Part shown: one piece after another, positions 7,678-19,100 of the stretch
How the letters are laid out: each line of letters begins with the position of its first letter
Position numbering within the stretch: the first letter of the stretch is position 1
Source of the DNA: an uncultured Lachnospiraceae bacterium
GTDB taxonomy: Bacteria; Bacillota; Clostridia; Lachnospirales; Lachnospiraceae
Reading direction: 5' to 3'
Assembly (NCBI GenBank): GCA_902760755.1
Contig: CACWHK010000014.1
Span: forward strand, 1 to 41,509
DNA length: 41,509 bases
Program-made: the position numbers and the translations under genes
Notes under the pieces: generated by a model
Told to the model about the DNA's origin: nothing
Databases searched by the model: none
What the model saw: only the letters and a program-made list of their open reading frames with translations

Positions 7678-8730
7678 CTAGCTCAGCTTCCTTCTCGGAT
7701 AGATGATCTGTTTCTTTGCATCCAGCACAACGTACTCCACAAGTCCGTCTTCGTTCAGAGTGATCTTAAAATGAACCGTCTGCGTTCGGTACTGGTCCGG
7801 AATCCGGCAGGTTCCGATGGTATCATCATACTCCCGGTTCCTGTAATTCCCGGCATAGAAGCAGACCACATTATCATAGGACGTGGTAAGATCCACGGTC
7901 TTTTGTGCAGGCAGCGGCGTGTTCCGAAGGAAGACTTCCTTTAAGTCTCCACCCACGCCGGACCCGATGCTGATCCCTTCGATACAGCAGTCCACGGCAA
8001 AGCATTTCCGGATGGAATCATTGTTAAAGGACTCCAGCTTCATCAGGTGGTAGAACGCACCACTGGCAGGATCATTTTCGAAGATCACCGGTTCCTTTCC
8101 GAACATGGTGATCAGTGTCTCCAGGAAGAAACCCCGGAGGGAATCGGTATGCTCGTCATAGGTAACATACACCGCATCGCATGCCGCAGCACCGCTCATT
8201 CCCAGTTCGCCGTACAGGGCCTTCAGCTCTGACTGAAGCATGGCCTTCAGCTTCTCAGGCTCCTGCGGATTCTTCTCATACTGGAAGGAGGCAGAACCCT
8301 TTGCATCAAACACATCTCCGTCCACGTTGAAGATCAGAAGCTCCGTGTAGTCGGAATGTACGCCGCAGAGGACCGCTGTTTTCGTTCCAAGCTCCGTGGA
8401 CTGGAACAGCTGCATGGCTGATCCGAAGGAGCCCTTCACCATATGCCGGATCGTGAGACCGCACTCCTCGCCTGCCTTCCGGATCCGTTCCCGCTCCGGG
8501 AAGGTAAAGTACACCGGCACGGTGCAGATCGCTTCCGAGATCGTTGCGCCGATCGTCAGCTCGATCATATCCTTCACCATGCGGATCATTCCGTTCATCG
8601 CACCTTCCACACGAAGCAGATCCCTGGTCCGGAAGCCTATGGTGTTCCGAAGAACATCCGACTGAACCGTCCCTCCCTCGTAGTAAGCATACGAGATCAT
8701 ATCACCCGTAAGATCAATCGCAACGTACAT
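7678..8730 (-). CDS. Short divergent Hsp70-like protein
   Basis: About 350 residues, against about 600 for DnaK. The N-terminal part resembles the actin-like ATPase domain: MYVAIDLTG at the phosphate-1 strand, and ICTVPVYFTFPERERIRKAG matching DnaK's VPAYF segment. The C-terminal part resembles the beta substrate-binding domain (GISIGSGVGGDLKEVFLRNT, then HFKITLNEDGLVEYVVLDAK). The usual GTTNS loop after the first strand is absent, and the phosphate-2 position reads CGVHSDYTELLIF instead of DIGGGT, so ordinary ATPase action is doubtful. The helical lid is missing. AAAGGAGG sits 7-8 bases before the ATG at 8730, which decides the start over an in-frame TTG at 8751. It could be a co-chaperone-like or signalling pseudo-Hsp70. 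Confidence 0.7.
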   Translation of the reverse strand: MYVAIDLTGDMISYAYYEGGTVQSDVLRNTIGFRTRDLLRVEGAMNGMIRMVKDMIELTIGATISEAICTVPVYFTFPERERIRKAGEECGLTIRHMVKGSFGSAMQLFQSTELGTKTAVLCGVHSDYTELLIFNVDGDVFDAKGSASFQYEKNPQEPEKLKAMLQSELKALYGELGMSGAAACDAVYVTYDEHTDSLRGFFLETLITMFGKEPVIFENDPASGAFYHLMKLESFNNDSIRKCFAVDCCIEGISIGSGVGGDLKEVFLRNTPLPAQKTVDLTTSYDNVVCFYAGNYRNREYDDTIGTCRIPDQYRTQTVHFKITLNEDGLVEYVVLDAKKQIIYPRRKLS

Positions 8731-8767
8731 AGCAAATACCTCCTTTACCAATTACCAAAAAACCTTA

Positions 8768-9511
8768 TCACTTCACTTCCGGATGATGATACCGAAGCCG
8801 TCCCTCAGTGCCTCTGCCATATTCTATGGCCTGCATGGGACAACGGTTGATGCAGCCGGAGCATTTCGTGCAGCGGCTCTTCGTCCATACGGGCTTCCCG
8901 TTACGAAGCTCGATCGCGTGATCCGGGCAGAAGGCAGCACATTTTCCGCAGCCCACGCAACGATTGGTCGCCCGGAACTTCTTCGTTCCTCCTGCCAGGT
9001 GATACATGGCTCTCAGAGGATATCCCAGGAATGCAAATATGAAGCCTCTCCTCCGAATCCTTCCGCAGCTGATCTCTTCCCAGAGGTTCCCAAGCCGCAC
9101 CTCGCTGTCCGCCAGCCGCTTCTCGATCTTTTCCTGCGGACCGATATCGTAGTAATAGATGGTGTCATCCGGCATGAGCAGCGGGAAGACACAGTGCAGC
9201 CGAATCCCACGCTTCTTCAGCTCGTGACTCAGTACGCCTCCGGCGAAGCCGATCCCGCCTCCACAGGTGATCACGGCGTAGACATACCGCTGCCCCGTAA
9301 GCTCCAGGTGACGTACAAAGTCCATCACTACATCCCCCACGGTATACCAGTAGACCGGGAATACAAATCCCACCTTCTCACCTTTTTTTACTTCGTAACG
9401 AAACTCGCGGTTGTTTCTGGCCGCTGCCATATCCACCAGCCGCTCGCCGCGCACCGCCAGCCGCCTGGCCGCAACCAACGAATTCCCCGTACCTGAAAAA
9501 TAGAATATCAT
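8768..9511 (-). CDS. EFR1-type flavodoxin/ferredoxin fusion protein
   Basis: A 247-residue cytosolic redox protein. The N-terminal flavodoxin-like domain opens MIFYFSGTGNSLVAARRLA, with the FMN phosphate loop SGTGNS. The C-terminal part carries two ferredoxin motifs, CVGCGKCAAFCP and CTKCSGCINRCP, for two [4Fe-4S] clusters. This is the EFR1-family arrangement common in anaerobic Clostridia; the redox partner is unknown. It sits in the middle of the 10453-6809 operon. The start follows a purine-rich GAAGGGGAAGAAG. Confidence 0.9.
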   Translation of the reverse strand: MIFYFSGTGNSLVAARRLAVRGERLVDMAAARNNREFRYEVKKGEKVGFVFPVYWYTVGDVVMDFVRHLELTGQRYVYAVITCGGGIGFAGGVLSHELKKRGIRLHCVFPLLMPDDTIYYYDIGPQEKIEKRLADSEVRLGNLWEEISCGRIRRRGFIFAFLGYPLRAMYHLAGGTKKFRATNRCVGCGKCAAFCPDHAIELRNGKPVWTKSRCTKCSGCINRCPMQAIEYGRGTEGRLRYHHPEVK

Positions 9512-9524
9512 CTTCTTCCCCTTC

Positions 9525-9620
9525 TTATTCCGTACATTCGATGCTTCCGATCTCCGTGTAGATCATGCCGGCCCACTTCAGGTAAGCATATTCTCTTTTC
9601 GTTACCTTCTTTAACTCCAT
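9525..9620 (-). CDS. Possible 31-residue peptide
   Basis: Between the DUF3137 gene (stop at 9629) and the flavodoxin/ferredoxin gene (start at 9511) there is a complete small frame beginning MELKKVTKREYAYLKWAGMI and ending in TAA 13 bases before the next ATG. It fills an otherwise unexplained 117-base gap almost exactly and would couple translation across it. The ATG follows the previous stop by 8 bases, with only a weak GGGAT as ribosome site. No family was recognised. It could be a leader or chance frame. Confidence 0.4.
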   Translation of the reverse strand: MELKKVTKREYAYLKWAGMIYTEIGSIECTE

Positions 9621-9628
9621 ATCACGAT

Positions 9629-10453
9629 CTATCCCAGCAACACATCGATAAACATCTTGATATCGTCAATATCTCCCTGCACCTTTGCGATCTCCTGTTC
9701 GTAAACCACCTTGCCGATATTCACCTTGGCATCAAAGGCATCATTGTCCGGTTCATGGAGTGCCAGGATCACACAGTTTCCGACCACGCGCATGGCTATC
9801 GATTCAACCTTCCCTGCCATGGCCTGCAGCCGCTCCATCACGTGGGGCGTCAGCAGATAGAAGGCATCGTGAGGCGCCAGTGAGAAGACATCAAAGCTGT
9901 TGTTGAAGCCGACGCTTTCCATCTCCACCTTTAGGTCCTTCGCTTCCTTCTTCCCAAGGAATCTATGCTCAAAGTTCCTGTCATACACCGTCACCGAACT
10001 TACGATCTTGGACGGGAAGTTAAAGACCATGATCCTGCCTTTAAAAAAAGTAGTCGGCTGGGAGGAGTTTCCGACCTTCACTTCATTCCCCCGAAGCCAT
10101 ACCTGCGCTTCCTCGAACATGACGCCTCTATGAACCGCACGTATATAGTCTTCGGAATCAAAGATATCCCCCTGCTTACAGAGCTGAAAGGAAAGCACGG
10201 TTGGAAGAGAGAATCCCTTCGTCGGCTCGTACACAACCTGCTCAAAGTTCCGCGCCAGAGGCTCCCGAACGAAGGCGTCCTTGTACAGACTCTTCATATC
10301 CCTTTCGGCATCCTTCAGTTTGGAAAATCCGATCAGGATCAACAGAATTCCGACGGGCGGGACCAGCAGAAAAAACGCGCCCGCGATACACCATTTCATG
10401 GCATTTCCGACCTGAATCCGCTTCTCCTCATAACGTTTTGCCGCTTCGCTCAT
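9629..10453 (-). CDS. DUF3137-like membrane protein
   Basis: A 274-residue protein with a short cytosolic N-terminus and a hydrophobic region at about residues 20-45 (CIAGAFFLLVPPVGILLILI), followed by a soluble domain. The stretch PTTFFKGRIMVFNFPSKIV and the later pattern FDVFSLAPHDAFYLLTP match my recollection of DUF3137 proteins. Their function is unknown. It is the first gene of the operon leading to mazG, divergent from the protease gene at 10586, with a promoter at 10498. Confidence 0.65.
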   Translation of the reverse strand: MSEAAKRYEEKRIQVGNAMKWCIAGAFFLLVPPVGILLILIGFSKLKDAERDMKSLYKDAFVREPLARNFEQVVYEPTKGFSLPTVLSFQLCKQGDIFDSEDYIRAVHRGVMFEEAQVWLRGNEVKVGNSSQPTTFFKGRIMVFNFPSKIVSSVTVYDRNFEHRFLGKKEAKDLKVEMESVGFNNSFDVFSLAPHDAFYLLTPHVMERLQAMAGKVESIAMRVVGNCVILALHEPDNDAFDAKVNIGKVVYEQEIAKVQGDIDDIKMFIDVLLG

Positions 10454-10497
10454 AACACCCTCTCATCAGAACCAAAAAACACTCAGTATCCTTCCCG

Positions 10498-10503
10498 ATT
10501 ATA
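10498..10503 (-). promoter_or_regulatory. Extended -10 promoter of the DUF3137-mazG operon
   Basis: On the minus strand TGGTATAAT gives a perfect TATAAT (10498-10503) with a TGn extension, 45 bases before the ATG at 10453. No clear -35 was found, as expected for an extended -10 promoter. It lies back to back with the protease promoter at 10514-10542. Confidence 0.65.
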
Positions 10504-10513
10504 CCATAAACTA

Positions 10514-10542
10514 ATGACAGCCACCACTAAATAAGATATAAT
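10514..10542 (+). promoter_or_regulatory. Promoter of the papain-like protease gene
   Basis: ATGACA (10514-10519), a 17-base spacer, and a perfect TATAAT (10537-10542): an almost consensus housekeeping promoter. Transcription should begin near 10549, leaving a leader of about 37 bases that ends in the GGGGG ribosome site. Confidence 0.8.
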
Positions 10543-10585
10543 ATATACGTCGACGATCAACGACGTTCTATAGGGGGTACAATCT

Positions 10586-13108
10586 ATGAAGAGAAGGAAA
10601 CAAATTACCGCGGCTATGCTTGGCGTGGCCATGACTCTGTCCATGTCAGGCACCGGAGTCTTTGCAGCTGAAAACACATCCGAGGATACATCCGGCACTC
10701 CTCTCGCAAAGCTGGGAGAGCACGCCTCGGGAGATGATGCATATGCATTCCGACACGGCACGAAGACCACATCTGCCCCGTCCGAAAGCGGAAAGGCCTC
10801 TGCCTATCCGGAGACCTTTGATCTACGAAATGTAGATACCGACGGCGACGGTGTGGGCGATACCAGCTATGTCACATCCGTAAAGCTTCAGAATCCCTTC
10901 GGAACCTGCTGGGGATTTGCTGCCATCGCTGCAGCAGAAACCAGCATCCTTGGGAACCCGGATCTGCTTGTAGACGGACTGGATGCAACAACCATGGATC
11001 TTTCGGAAAAGCACCTGGCCTGGTTTGTCCGGAGCACCATAGATGATCCGAACAATCCCCAATATGGGGAAGGTCTGATCCACGTGCCGGGAACCGGGGA
11101 GCTCCCATCCGAACGTATGATGGGCGGGCAGCCATACTATGCCACCGGACTGTTCGCAAACGGTATGGGGCCGGTATTTGTCCATGAGACGGCAGAAAGT
11201 GATCCGGCATCCACTGATTACCTGTTCGCATATCACGGAAAACAAAAACTTGTCGAGTACAGGAATAATGACAATAAAACCATCAAGCAAACCGCACCAT
11301 TGGGCGAAACGCCGGAGGGGTTTACCGCCTTCTGCTACAGTGCTGAGGACGACTGGTCCATCGACGAACAGTATAAACACATGCAGAGCTGGAAGCTGAA
11401 GGAGTCCTTTATCCTTCCATCTCCTGCCACAGCTGACGATGAAGATTATGATGCAGCGAATAATGCGATCAAAGAGATGCTGATCAGCAAGCACGGAGTT
11501 TCGATCGGCTTCCACGCAGATACGTCCAGCCCTACCGATAACGCAGGAAACACCAAGGAAACCGAATTCATCAGCAAATACTGGGCACATTATACGTATA
11601 CAGAAGACGGGCCGAATCACGCGGTTGAGATCATCGGCTGGGACGATAATTATCCGAAAGAGAACTTCCGGCATTCGATCAAAGGTAAATCGGATGACGA
11701 AGCATACGAGCTGACAACCCCGGCGCAAAACGGTGCCTGGCTGGTAAAGAACAGCTGGGGATCCGGAGAGGAAGAATTCCCGAACTACGGTCCTGGTAAC
11801 TGGGGTTGTCTCAAGGGTCAGGATCTTCCGGGTTCCGATTATTCCGTGACCGAGGACGTCCATACCGGATACTTCTGGCTTTCTTACGAAGATAATTCAA
11901 TTCGAATTCCGGAAACATTCGATTTTGACGAGATTACCACCGAAGCGTATGCCATTTTTGAGTATGATTATATGCCGGTATACTCGACCGACGCCTTCTT
12001 CTTCCCGGTTGAATCAAAAATGGCAAATGTATTCCCGGCAGATCAGGATTACCTGCTTGAGCAGGTCTCCTGCCAAACCTTAACTCCCGGAACCATGGTG
12101 CATTATGAGATCTACCGCCTGAATGAGGAATCGGAGAATCCGACCGACGGAACTCTTCTTGCGGAAATGGATGAGACCTATAAGTACGGAGGGTACCACA
12201 AAGCCACCCTGCCCAAGGCAGTTCCCATCCATGAGGGAGATTACTTCTCCGTTGTCCTGACTGAGGTGACACCGGACGAAAACTATGCCGTCAGTATTCA
12301 GGCATCCTTCGGTCTCGACGAGAAAACAAAGGAAGCCATTGCAGCCGGGAAGGGCGGGGATTATGCAGTAGGTATCGTCAACGAGGGTGAAAGCCAGGCC
12401 ATGGTCGCAGGAAACTGGTATGATCTTACCTCAGACGAAGCTAAGGCTCTGATCCTATCCAGTTCCAAAGGCACCGCCTTCGACAACTTCCCCATCAAGG
12501 CCTATGCAAAGCCTGCAGACTTTTCAGGTGAGCCGGCCTACACCGCTCCGACAGCGAAGGCAGATCTCGTTTGCAACGGCCGCGAACAGGCACTGGTAAG
12601 CGCAGGCTCCACGGAAGAAGGCACCATGCTCTACGCGGTTGTCCGAAACATCAATGAGCAGCCGGCAGATTCCGCCTACAGCGAGACCATTCCCACAGGC
12701 AAGGACGGCGGAACCTATTATGTATGGTACAAGGTGATCGGTGACGATATGCACGGTGATACAGAGCCTCAGAAGCTGGCCGTGAAGGTATCCCCGGGCT
12801 GGCAGCAGAGCTCCAGGGGCTGGTACTATGTGATCGGCGCCAAGGCTCTGCGGAACACCTGGAAGAAAATTGACGGCAAATGGTACTACTTCAACAGCAG
12901 CGGCTACGCGGTGAAGAACCAGTTCGTAAAGGGCTGGTGGGTCGGCAGGAACTACGTACAGAGCGATCCCGTGAAGTATGGCTGGCATAAGACCAAGGCC
13001 GGATGGTGGTACGGAGTCTCCGGCGGATGGTATGCAAAGAATGCAACCTATGTGATCGACGGAAAATCCTATCACTTCGACTCCAAAGGATATTGTACGA
13101 ACCCATAA
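10586..13108 (+). CDS. Secreted papain-like (C1) protease with cell-wall-binding repeats
   Basis: 840 residues. A signal peptide (basic MKRRKQ, then a hydrophobic stretch, cleaved near VFAAE) is followed by a C1-family peptidase domain. The catalytic residues are Gln102 and Cys108 in QNPFGTCWGF, His345 in NHAVEIIGWDDN and Asn389 in VKNSWG. A beta-rich middle region runs to about residue 650, then a linker, and the last 110 residues are aromatic/glycine cell-wall-binding repeats (GKWYYFNSSGYA, GWWYGVSGGWYA). It is exported and held on the wall, where it would cleave proteins or peptides. It is the only plus-strand gene here and converges on the synthetase. The leader GGGGTACAATCTATG is almost identical to that of the gene at 35330. 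A paralogue lies at 29339-32068. Confidence 0.93.
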   Translation: MKRRKQITAAMLGVAMTLSMSGTGVFAAENTSEDTSGTPLAKLGEHASGDDAYAFRHGTKTTSAPSESGKASAYPETFDLRNVDTDGDGVGDTSYVTSVKLQNPFGTCWGFAAIAAAETSILGNPDLLVDGLDATTMDLSEKHLAWFVRSTIDDPNNPQYGEGLIHVPGTGELPSERMMGGQPYYATGLFANGMGPVFVHETAESDPASTDYLFAYHGKQKLVEYRNNDNKTIKQTAPLGETPEGFTAFCYSAEDDWSIDEQYKHMQSWKLKESFILPSPATADDEDYDAANNAIKEMLISKHGVSIGFHADTSSPTDNAGNTKETEFISKYWAHYTYTEDGPNHAVEIIGWDDNYPKENFRHSIKGKSDDEAYELTTPAQNGAWLVKNSWGSGEEEFPNYGPGNWGCLKGQDLPGSDYSVTEDVHTGYFWLSYEDNSIRIPETFDFDEITTEAYAIFEYDYMPVYSTDAFFFPVESKMANVFPADQDYLLEQVSCQTLTPGTMVHYEIYRLNEESENPTDGTLLAEMDETYKYGGYHKATLPKAVPIHEGDYFSVVLTEVTPDENYAVSIQASFGLDEKTKEAIAAGKGGDYAVGIVNEGESQAMVAGNWYDLTSDEAKALILSSSKGTAFDNFPIKAYAKPADFSGEPAYTAPTAKADLVCNGREQALVSAGSTEEGTMLYAVVRNINEQPADSAYSETIPTGKDGGTYYVWYKVIGDDMHGDTEPQKLAVKVSPGWQQSSRGWYYVIGAKALRNTWKKIDGKWYYFNSSGYAVKNQFVKGWWVGRNYVQSDPVKYGWHKTKAGWWYGVSGGWYAKNATYVIDGKSYHFDSKGYCTNP

Positions 13109-13122
13109 TACTAAACGAAAAA

Positions 13123-13152
13123 GGTGCCTCCCGACGATAGTCGGGAGGCACC
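13123..13152. terminator. Bidirectional intrinsic terminator between protease and synthetase genes
   Basis: A perfect 13-base stem (GGTGCCTCCCGAC at 13123-13135 with its complement at 13140-13152) around a GATA loop. The plus strand continues AATTATTTTAT, and the minus strand continues TTTTT from the A-run at 13118-13122, so it can serve both convergent genes. The outer GGTGCCT/AGGCACC matches the core of the dispersed repeat described elsewhere in the window. Confidence 0.9.
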
Positions 13153-13166
13153 AATTATTTTATCTT

Positions 13167-16100
13167 CTAAATCTTGTTGAAGAACTCCAGCGTATCCACA
13201 GCCTCGATCACCTTCTCCAGGTACGCATCATCGATGATAGGCCACTTGAAGTCCAGACGGTACAGGGCGTTGGTGGTAAAGAAGTTGTCGCTTCCCACCT
13301 GGATGATCCGCTCTCCGCCTCTCTCGTCGTAAGCCATCAGGGACATGATGGTCTCGCTCTCCGCTTCGTCCGTCATGGCTTCCTGCATGATACCGCGGAA
13401 CTCATTCTCGGTCACGATATTGATATTAAAGCCGTGGCGCTTCAGGGCGAAAATGATGTCCGCCTGAGTTACGGTGTGGTTGTTGTTGATGTTAAAGACA
13501 CTGAACTTCTTATTCACGCCCGCCAGCTTCATTACCACGGCTGCAGTTGCATCAATGGGTGAAAACTCCACCGTCTGCGCCAGCGCCGTAATGGGGCATG
13601 CACTCAGCTGGTTAAATGCCGCAAGGGACCGCATGAATGCATTCGTATTGAAGTTGATCTGGAACTCACCGTCGGTGTATCGTCCCATCAGATTTCCGGC
13701 ACGGAGGATGACCGCATCCAGTCCCTTCTCCACCCGGGCCTCCAGGATTGCCCGCTCCGCAAGGAACTTGGTGCGCGCATAATCATTGTCCACATACTGC
13801 CCGAAGTAGAGGGTATTCTCGTATACGGTTCCCGCCTGCTCCGCTTCCATGCTGCCTCCCACGGAAAGCGTGGAAACATGCACGAGACGCATATCATTTC
13901 GAAGGCAGACCTCGATCAGGTTCTCAACACCATGGAAATTGATCCGGTCCAGGATATCATCCTTTACGAAATGCTTTACGCAGGCCGCACAGTTGATGAT
14001 CATATCCGCCTTCACGGCATCGATCTGCTGCAGGGATTCCCTATCCGTAATATCTCCCTCGAGACAGAAGATCCGCTTGCCGAAGAGATCGATGCACGGA
14101 TTTCCATAATAGTACATGAGCAGGTTCTTCAGACGGTCCTCTACGGTCTCCGACTGTCCCTTCCGCATGAGGCAGGTGATCCTGCCGTCGGTCTGATCCA
14201 GGAACTCCTTCAGCACATGAATGCCCAGGAAGCCCGTGGCTCCGGCCAGCACCACATCTCCGACGGGTTCTGCCGAGATCTCCTCGATATTCTCCATGGA
14301 ATTGTAGGCGATCAGCTTGTCGATCTCCGTGTAGTCATAATTTGCCGCCTCCTCCGAGCGTCCCGCCAGGCTGCTGCCCGCGATCACCGCTGCCAGCTTC
14401 CGCGGCGTCGGATTGTCAAAGATGTCCTTGTAAACAATCTGATAGCCCTTTCCGACGGCAAAGGTAAGAACGCTGGCGGCAGTGATGGAGCTTCCGCCGA
14501 TCTCAAAGAAATCGTCCGTTGCGCCCACCTTCTCCAGTCCCAGGATCTTTGCAAATTCGTCGCAGATTTCCTTCTCGATGGGAGTTACCGGCGCGATATA
14601 TTCGCTCTGTATATCCCGCTTCTCCGGGATCGGAAGCATCCGCTTATTCACCTTCTGATTCTGGTTCAGCGGAATCTCGTCGATCTGCATAAATGCGGCA
14701 GGCACCATGTAGGACGGCTTCTTACTCTTGATGAACTCCACCAGCTTCTCCTGGTCCACCGGGGTATCCGATACCAGATACGCCGCGATGAACTTTCCGC
14801 TGCCGGAAGCCTCGTCAAAGGCCTGAACCGTAGCGTCCTTAATGCCTTCGAACTGGCGGATCACACCCTCCACCTCAGAAAGCTCGATCCGGAAGCCCCG
14901 GATCTTCACCTGTCCGTCATTTCGACCGATGATGTCGATGGCTCCGTCCGGCAATCTCCGCACAATATCTCCGGTACGGTACACCCGGTCGTACCCCGGT
15001 TCCTGCGTGAAGGGATTCGGGATAAACGCCTTCTCCGTCTGCTCCGGCAGGTTCAGATATCCGCGTCCCACACCGCGTCCTGCGATCCAGAGCTCGCCGA
15101 GAGCACCTACCGGAAGCTCTCTTCCATCCTTCCCCGTCACGTAGGTTCTGTAATTGTAAAGCGGCTGTCCGATGGGAACACGCAGCGCATTTTCCTCCAG
15201 ATGGTGCACCGTGGTGAAAATGGTACACTCCGTCGGCCCGTAACAGTTGTAGAACCGGAAGGTTCCTTCCGGCCGGAAGGGAACCAGCTTCTCGCCTCCG
15301 CCCATCAGATACTTCAGATGATTCTCCGGGATATTCGTTGCGAACATCCGCGCCATCTGTGTCGTCATAAACACATGGGTCACATGGTTCTTCTCATAGT
15401 ATTCATTCAACTCCGGAAGGTTGATGCGCATATCCTCGGGAACGATACAGAGGGTTGCTCCGCCGGTCAGTGCCGGGTACATATCCATCATGCAGGCATC
15501 AAAGCCAAAGCTTGCATATGCCGCAACCGTGGAATCCTGATCCAGTTCAAATGCATCCGCATACCATGTACAGAAATTCACAAGGTTTCCGTGGGTCAGC
15601 ATCACACCCTTCGGCCGGCCTGTGGTTCCGGAGGTATAAAGCAGGATGAAGAGTGACTCCGGTGTAAGCCCGGTCGGTGCCGGCTTCTTCTCCGGAAGCT
15701 TCGCGATCTCACTGGTAAGAAGCACCTCTCCCGCAAAGTCCGGGATCACGTCCGTAAGCGTGTCATCCACGATCATAGCCTTTGCTCCGGCATCCTGTAC
15801 CATAAATGCCAGTCGTTCCGGCGGATACGTGGGATCCAGAGGCTGATAGGCTGCACCCGACTTCAGGACACCGAGGGCCGTAACGGGCATGTATTCACTT
15901 CTCGGAATAAGGATGGAAACCGCATCCTCCGCATGGATCCCCTTCTCCTGCAGGCAGGCTGCCACACGGTCGGTGATCTCATCCAGTTCCCTGTACGTAT
16001 ATCTTGTATCTTCAAAGATCACGGCACATTTCTCCGGATCCTTTGAAGCAGCTCTCCGGAACAGTGTTACGATATCCGTATCCTCCACCGGATGCTCCGT

Positions 16101-19100
16101 CTCGTTGAAGCGATCCAGCTGCTCCTGCTCCTCCTTGCTGACAAGGGAGATATCTCCCAGCTTCTCATCCCGAAGCAGCGCTTCAAATACTCGTGCAGTT
16201 CCTTCCAGAAGCGCCCGGATACTCCACTCCTCATAATGCTTTGAATCAAACTCGCAGGCGATCTCGAAGGCGTCACCATTTTCAAAAATGTTGATGGTAA
16301 GCGTTGCCTTCACCGTATCCAGCTCCAGCTGTATATTCTCTGCCTTCTTACCGCCCACCGAGAGATAAGTCCCCAGCTGTCCCTGATAAACAAAGAGGAT
16401 ATTTGCCTTCACATCAAACTGTCTGGAGATCTCCGCAAAGGAGTAGATATCATGGGACATGCTGTCCATCAGCTGCTGTCCGATCTGCTTTGCATAGGCG
16501 ATACCCGTTGCTTCCCGGTCTGTCCGGATCACCACCGGAAGGGTATGCACGAACATACCGATACTGTCTGCAAGACGCGTATCATTTCTGCCGTTATATA
16601 CCGTGGTGTAGACACAGTCATCCCTGTACAGGAAGTGGGAAAGGGCCAGTCCGAAGGCCGCATTCCAGAGGGCGTTCATCGTAAGACTGCCGTCCCTTTG
16701 CGCATCCAGCACCAGCTGCTTCTCTGGTTCCACATCCACGAAACAGTACCCGATCTCTACGGATTCCTGATCCCGGTCGTAGACCGGAAGACAATCCGTA
16801 TCGATTCCTCCAAGCAGCTTCGTATAATAATCCTTTGCCTTCTCGTACTGATCACTCTTACGAAGCCGGTCCTCCAGAAGCGCTGCCTCATAGCCTGTGA
16901 AGTTCTCCTTCTGCAGCGCAACCCCAGCATAGGCGAAGTTGATATCCCGCATCAGAATCCGCATGGATTCACCGTCCACCACGATATGATGTCCGTCCAT
17001 GAAAAGATACCGGTTCTCTCCGTCATAAACGATGGAGATACGGAAGAGGCTCTCCCCGAGACGACGGAAGGGATAAACCAGGCTTGAGAAGCCGTGCTCC
17101 AGATTCGAAAACTCTATTTCGGTAATCTCCAGAACCGAATCGTCCCTTCGAAGCGCCATCACCTGACCGCTTGCATCTGCAGAAAGCTGCATCTTCATGT
17201 AAGGATGCGCATCTACGGTGGCAAGGATTGCCTGCTTCAGCCGGTCGATATCCAGCTCCGGATCCAGCTTCAGCAGTGTCGGAGAATTGTACATGGTTGT
17301 ATTGGGGTTGGCCATGCATTCCACATAGACACCCTGCTGAACCGAGGAAAGCGGATAGGAGCTCTGCAGCTCGTAGGTCTCCTCCTCCCCCTCGGTGTAA
17401 ACATATTCCGTGATCTTCCGGATGGTTCCGTATTCCTTAAGATCAGAGAGCTTGAAGCTCTTCCCGAACTCCCTGGAAATGAGCGCACTAAGGCGCATGG
17501 CTGCGATGGAGGTAAGTCCTTCTCTTTGCAGCTCCGAGGTAACTCCCACGGTTCTGCCGGAAAGCACCTCCTTCACCAGATCACTTACCTTCTGTTCTCT
17601 TTCATCCGCAGGAGCCACATAGTCCTCATCCTTAAAGACAGGCATGGCGCGGAGGGCCTTCCGGTCCACCTTACCGCCCGGAGTGATGGGCATGGCATCC
17701 ATCTGCATGTAAAATGTGGGAACCATATATTCCGTAAGGCTCTCTGCCAGACGACCGCGCAGGGCCTCGGTGTCGATCTCCCGATCTGCCGTGAAGAACA
17801 GTACCAGCTGCTCGGAGCAGATCTCCGCAACCGCATCCGAGATGCCCGGATACCGGCTGGCAACAGCCTCGATCTCCCCCAGCTCGATCCGGAAGCCCCG
17901 GAGCTTCACCTGGGTATCGATCCGGCCGAAATACTCCAGCTCGCCATCCTCGTTGTATCTTGCAAGATCGCCGGTGCGGTACATTTTCATATCCAGCTCT
18001 TCCAGGAAGGTGCAGGGAACGAACCGCTCATCCGTAATATCCTGTCTTCTCCAGTAGCCCTCCGCGATCTGCGGACCTGCCAGGCAGAGCTCGCCTGCAC
18101 ATCCCCGGGGCATCAGGTTTCCGTAGGCATCACAGATCAGCGACCAGGTATTCGGTACCGGCCGTCCTATGGGGATATTCTCCACCTCCTGATCCTTCTT
18201 CATATCCACGATATGATAGGAGGAAGCCACGGTAAACTCCGTGGGTCCGTATCCGTTCACAAACTGAATCTTCGTCTCCGGAACGTAGGACATCTTCTCG
18301 CCACCCACCATGATATACCGGAAGGGCATATCCGGATACTGGCTGACAAGGGCCATACCAATCTGCGTGGGCATGGTCATGCCGTTCACCTGATTCAGTA
18401 CAAAGTAATCCCGCATGCCTTCCAGATCCTTCCGGAGCTCCTCCGAAAGAATATGGATCTCCCCGCCGGCAGCAAGGGGCGGGATCAGGTCATTTACGGA
18501 AGCATCGAAAGAGAAGCTTGCCTGAACCGCATGGACGCTGTCCGGTCCCATCCGGAAATCCTTCAGCCACCACTCCGTAAGGGCACGTGCGGACCGGTGG
18601 GTCTGTACTACGCCCTTCGGCTTTCCGGTGGAGCCGGAGGTATAGATCATATAAGCACGGTGGGACGGTGTCGCACGGTTCACATGCTCTGCCTCCGGAT
18701 ACTCCGAAAGCGCCTCCGCCACTGTCTCTTCGGTAAGAACCACCCGGGAACCCGAATCCGTCAGCATGTACTCGATCCGGTCCTCGGGATAATCCGGATC
18801 GATGGGAACATACGCCGCTCCTGCCTTCTGGATACCGATCATGGCCGCGGAGAATTCCTTAACACGGTGCATGCGGATGGCAACAAAGCTGTTCTCCTCC
18901 ACGCCCTTTGCAAGGAGGTAGGCAGCGATACGGTCCGATGCATGGTCCAGCTCCGCATAGGTATAGCTTCCCTTATAATCCGTAACTGCCCGCTTCTCCG
19001 GCGTCTTTGCCGCATTTGCAAGGAAGAGGTCCAGCCAGGTTTCCGTAGTATCGTAGATCAGGGTTCTGCCCTTCGAGATGTCCAGGATCTCTCTTATCTC

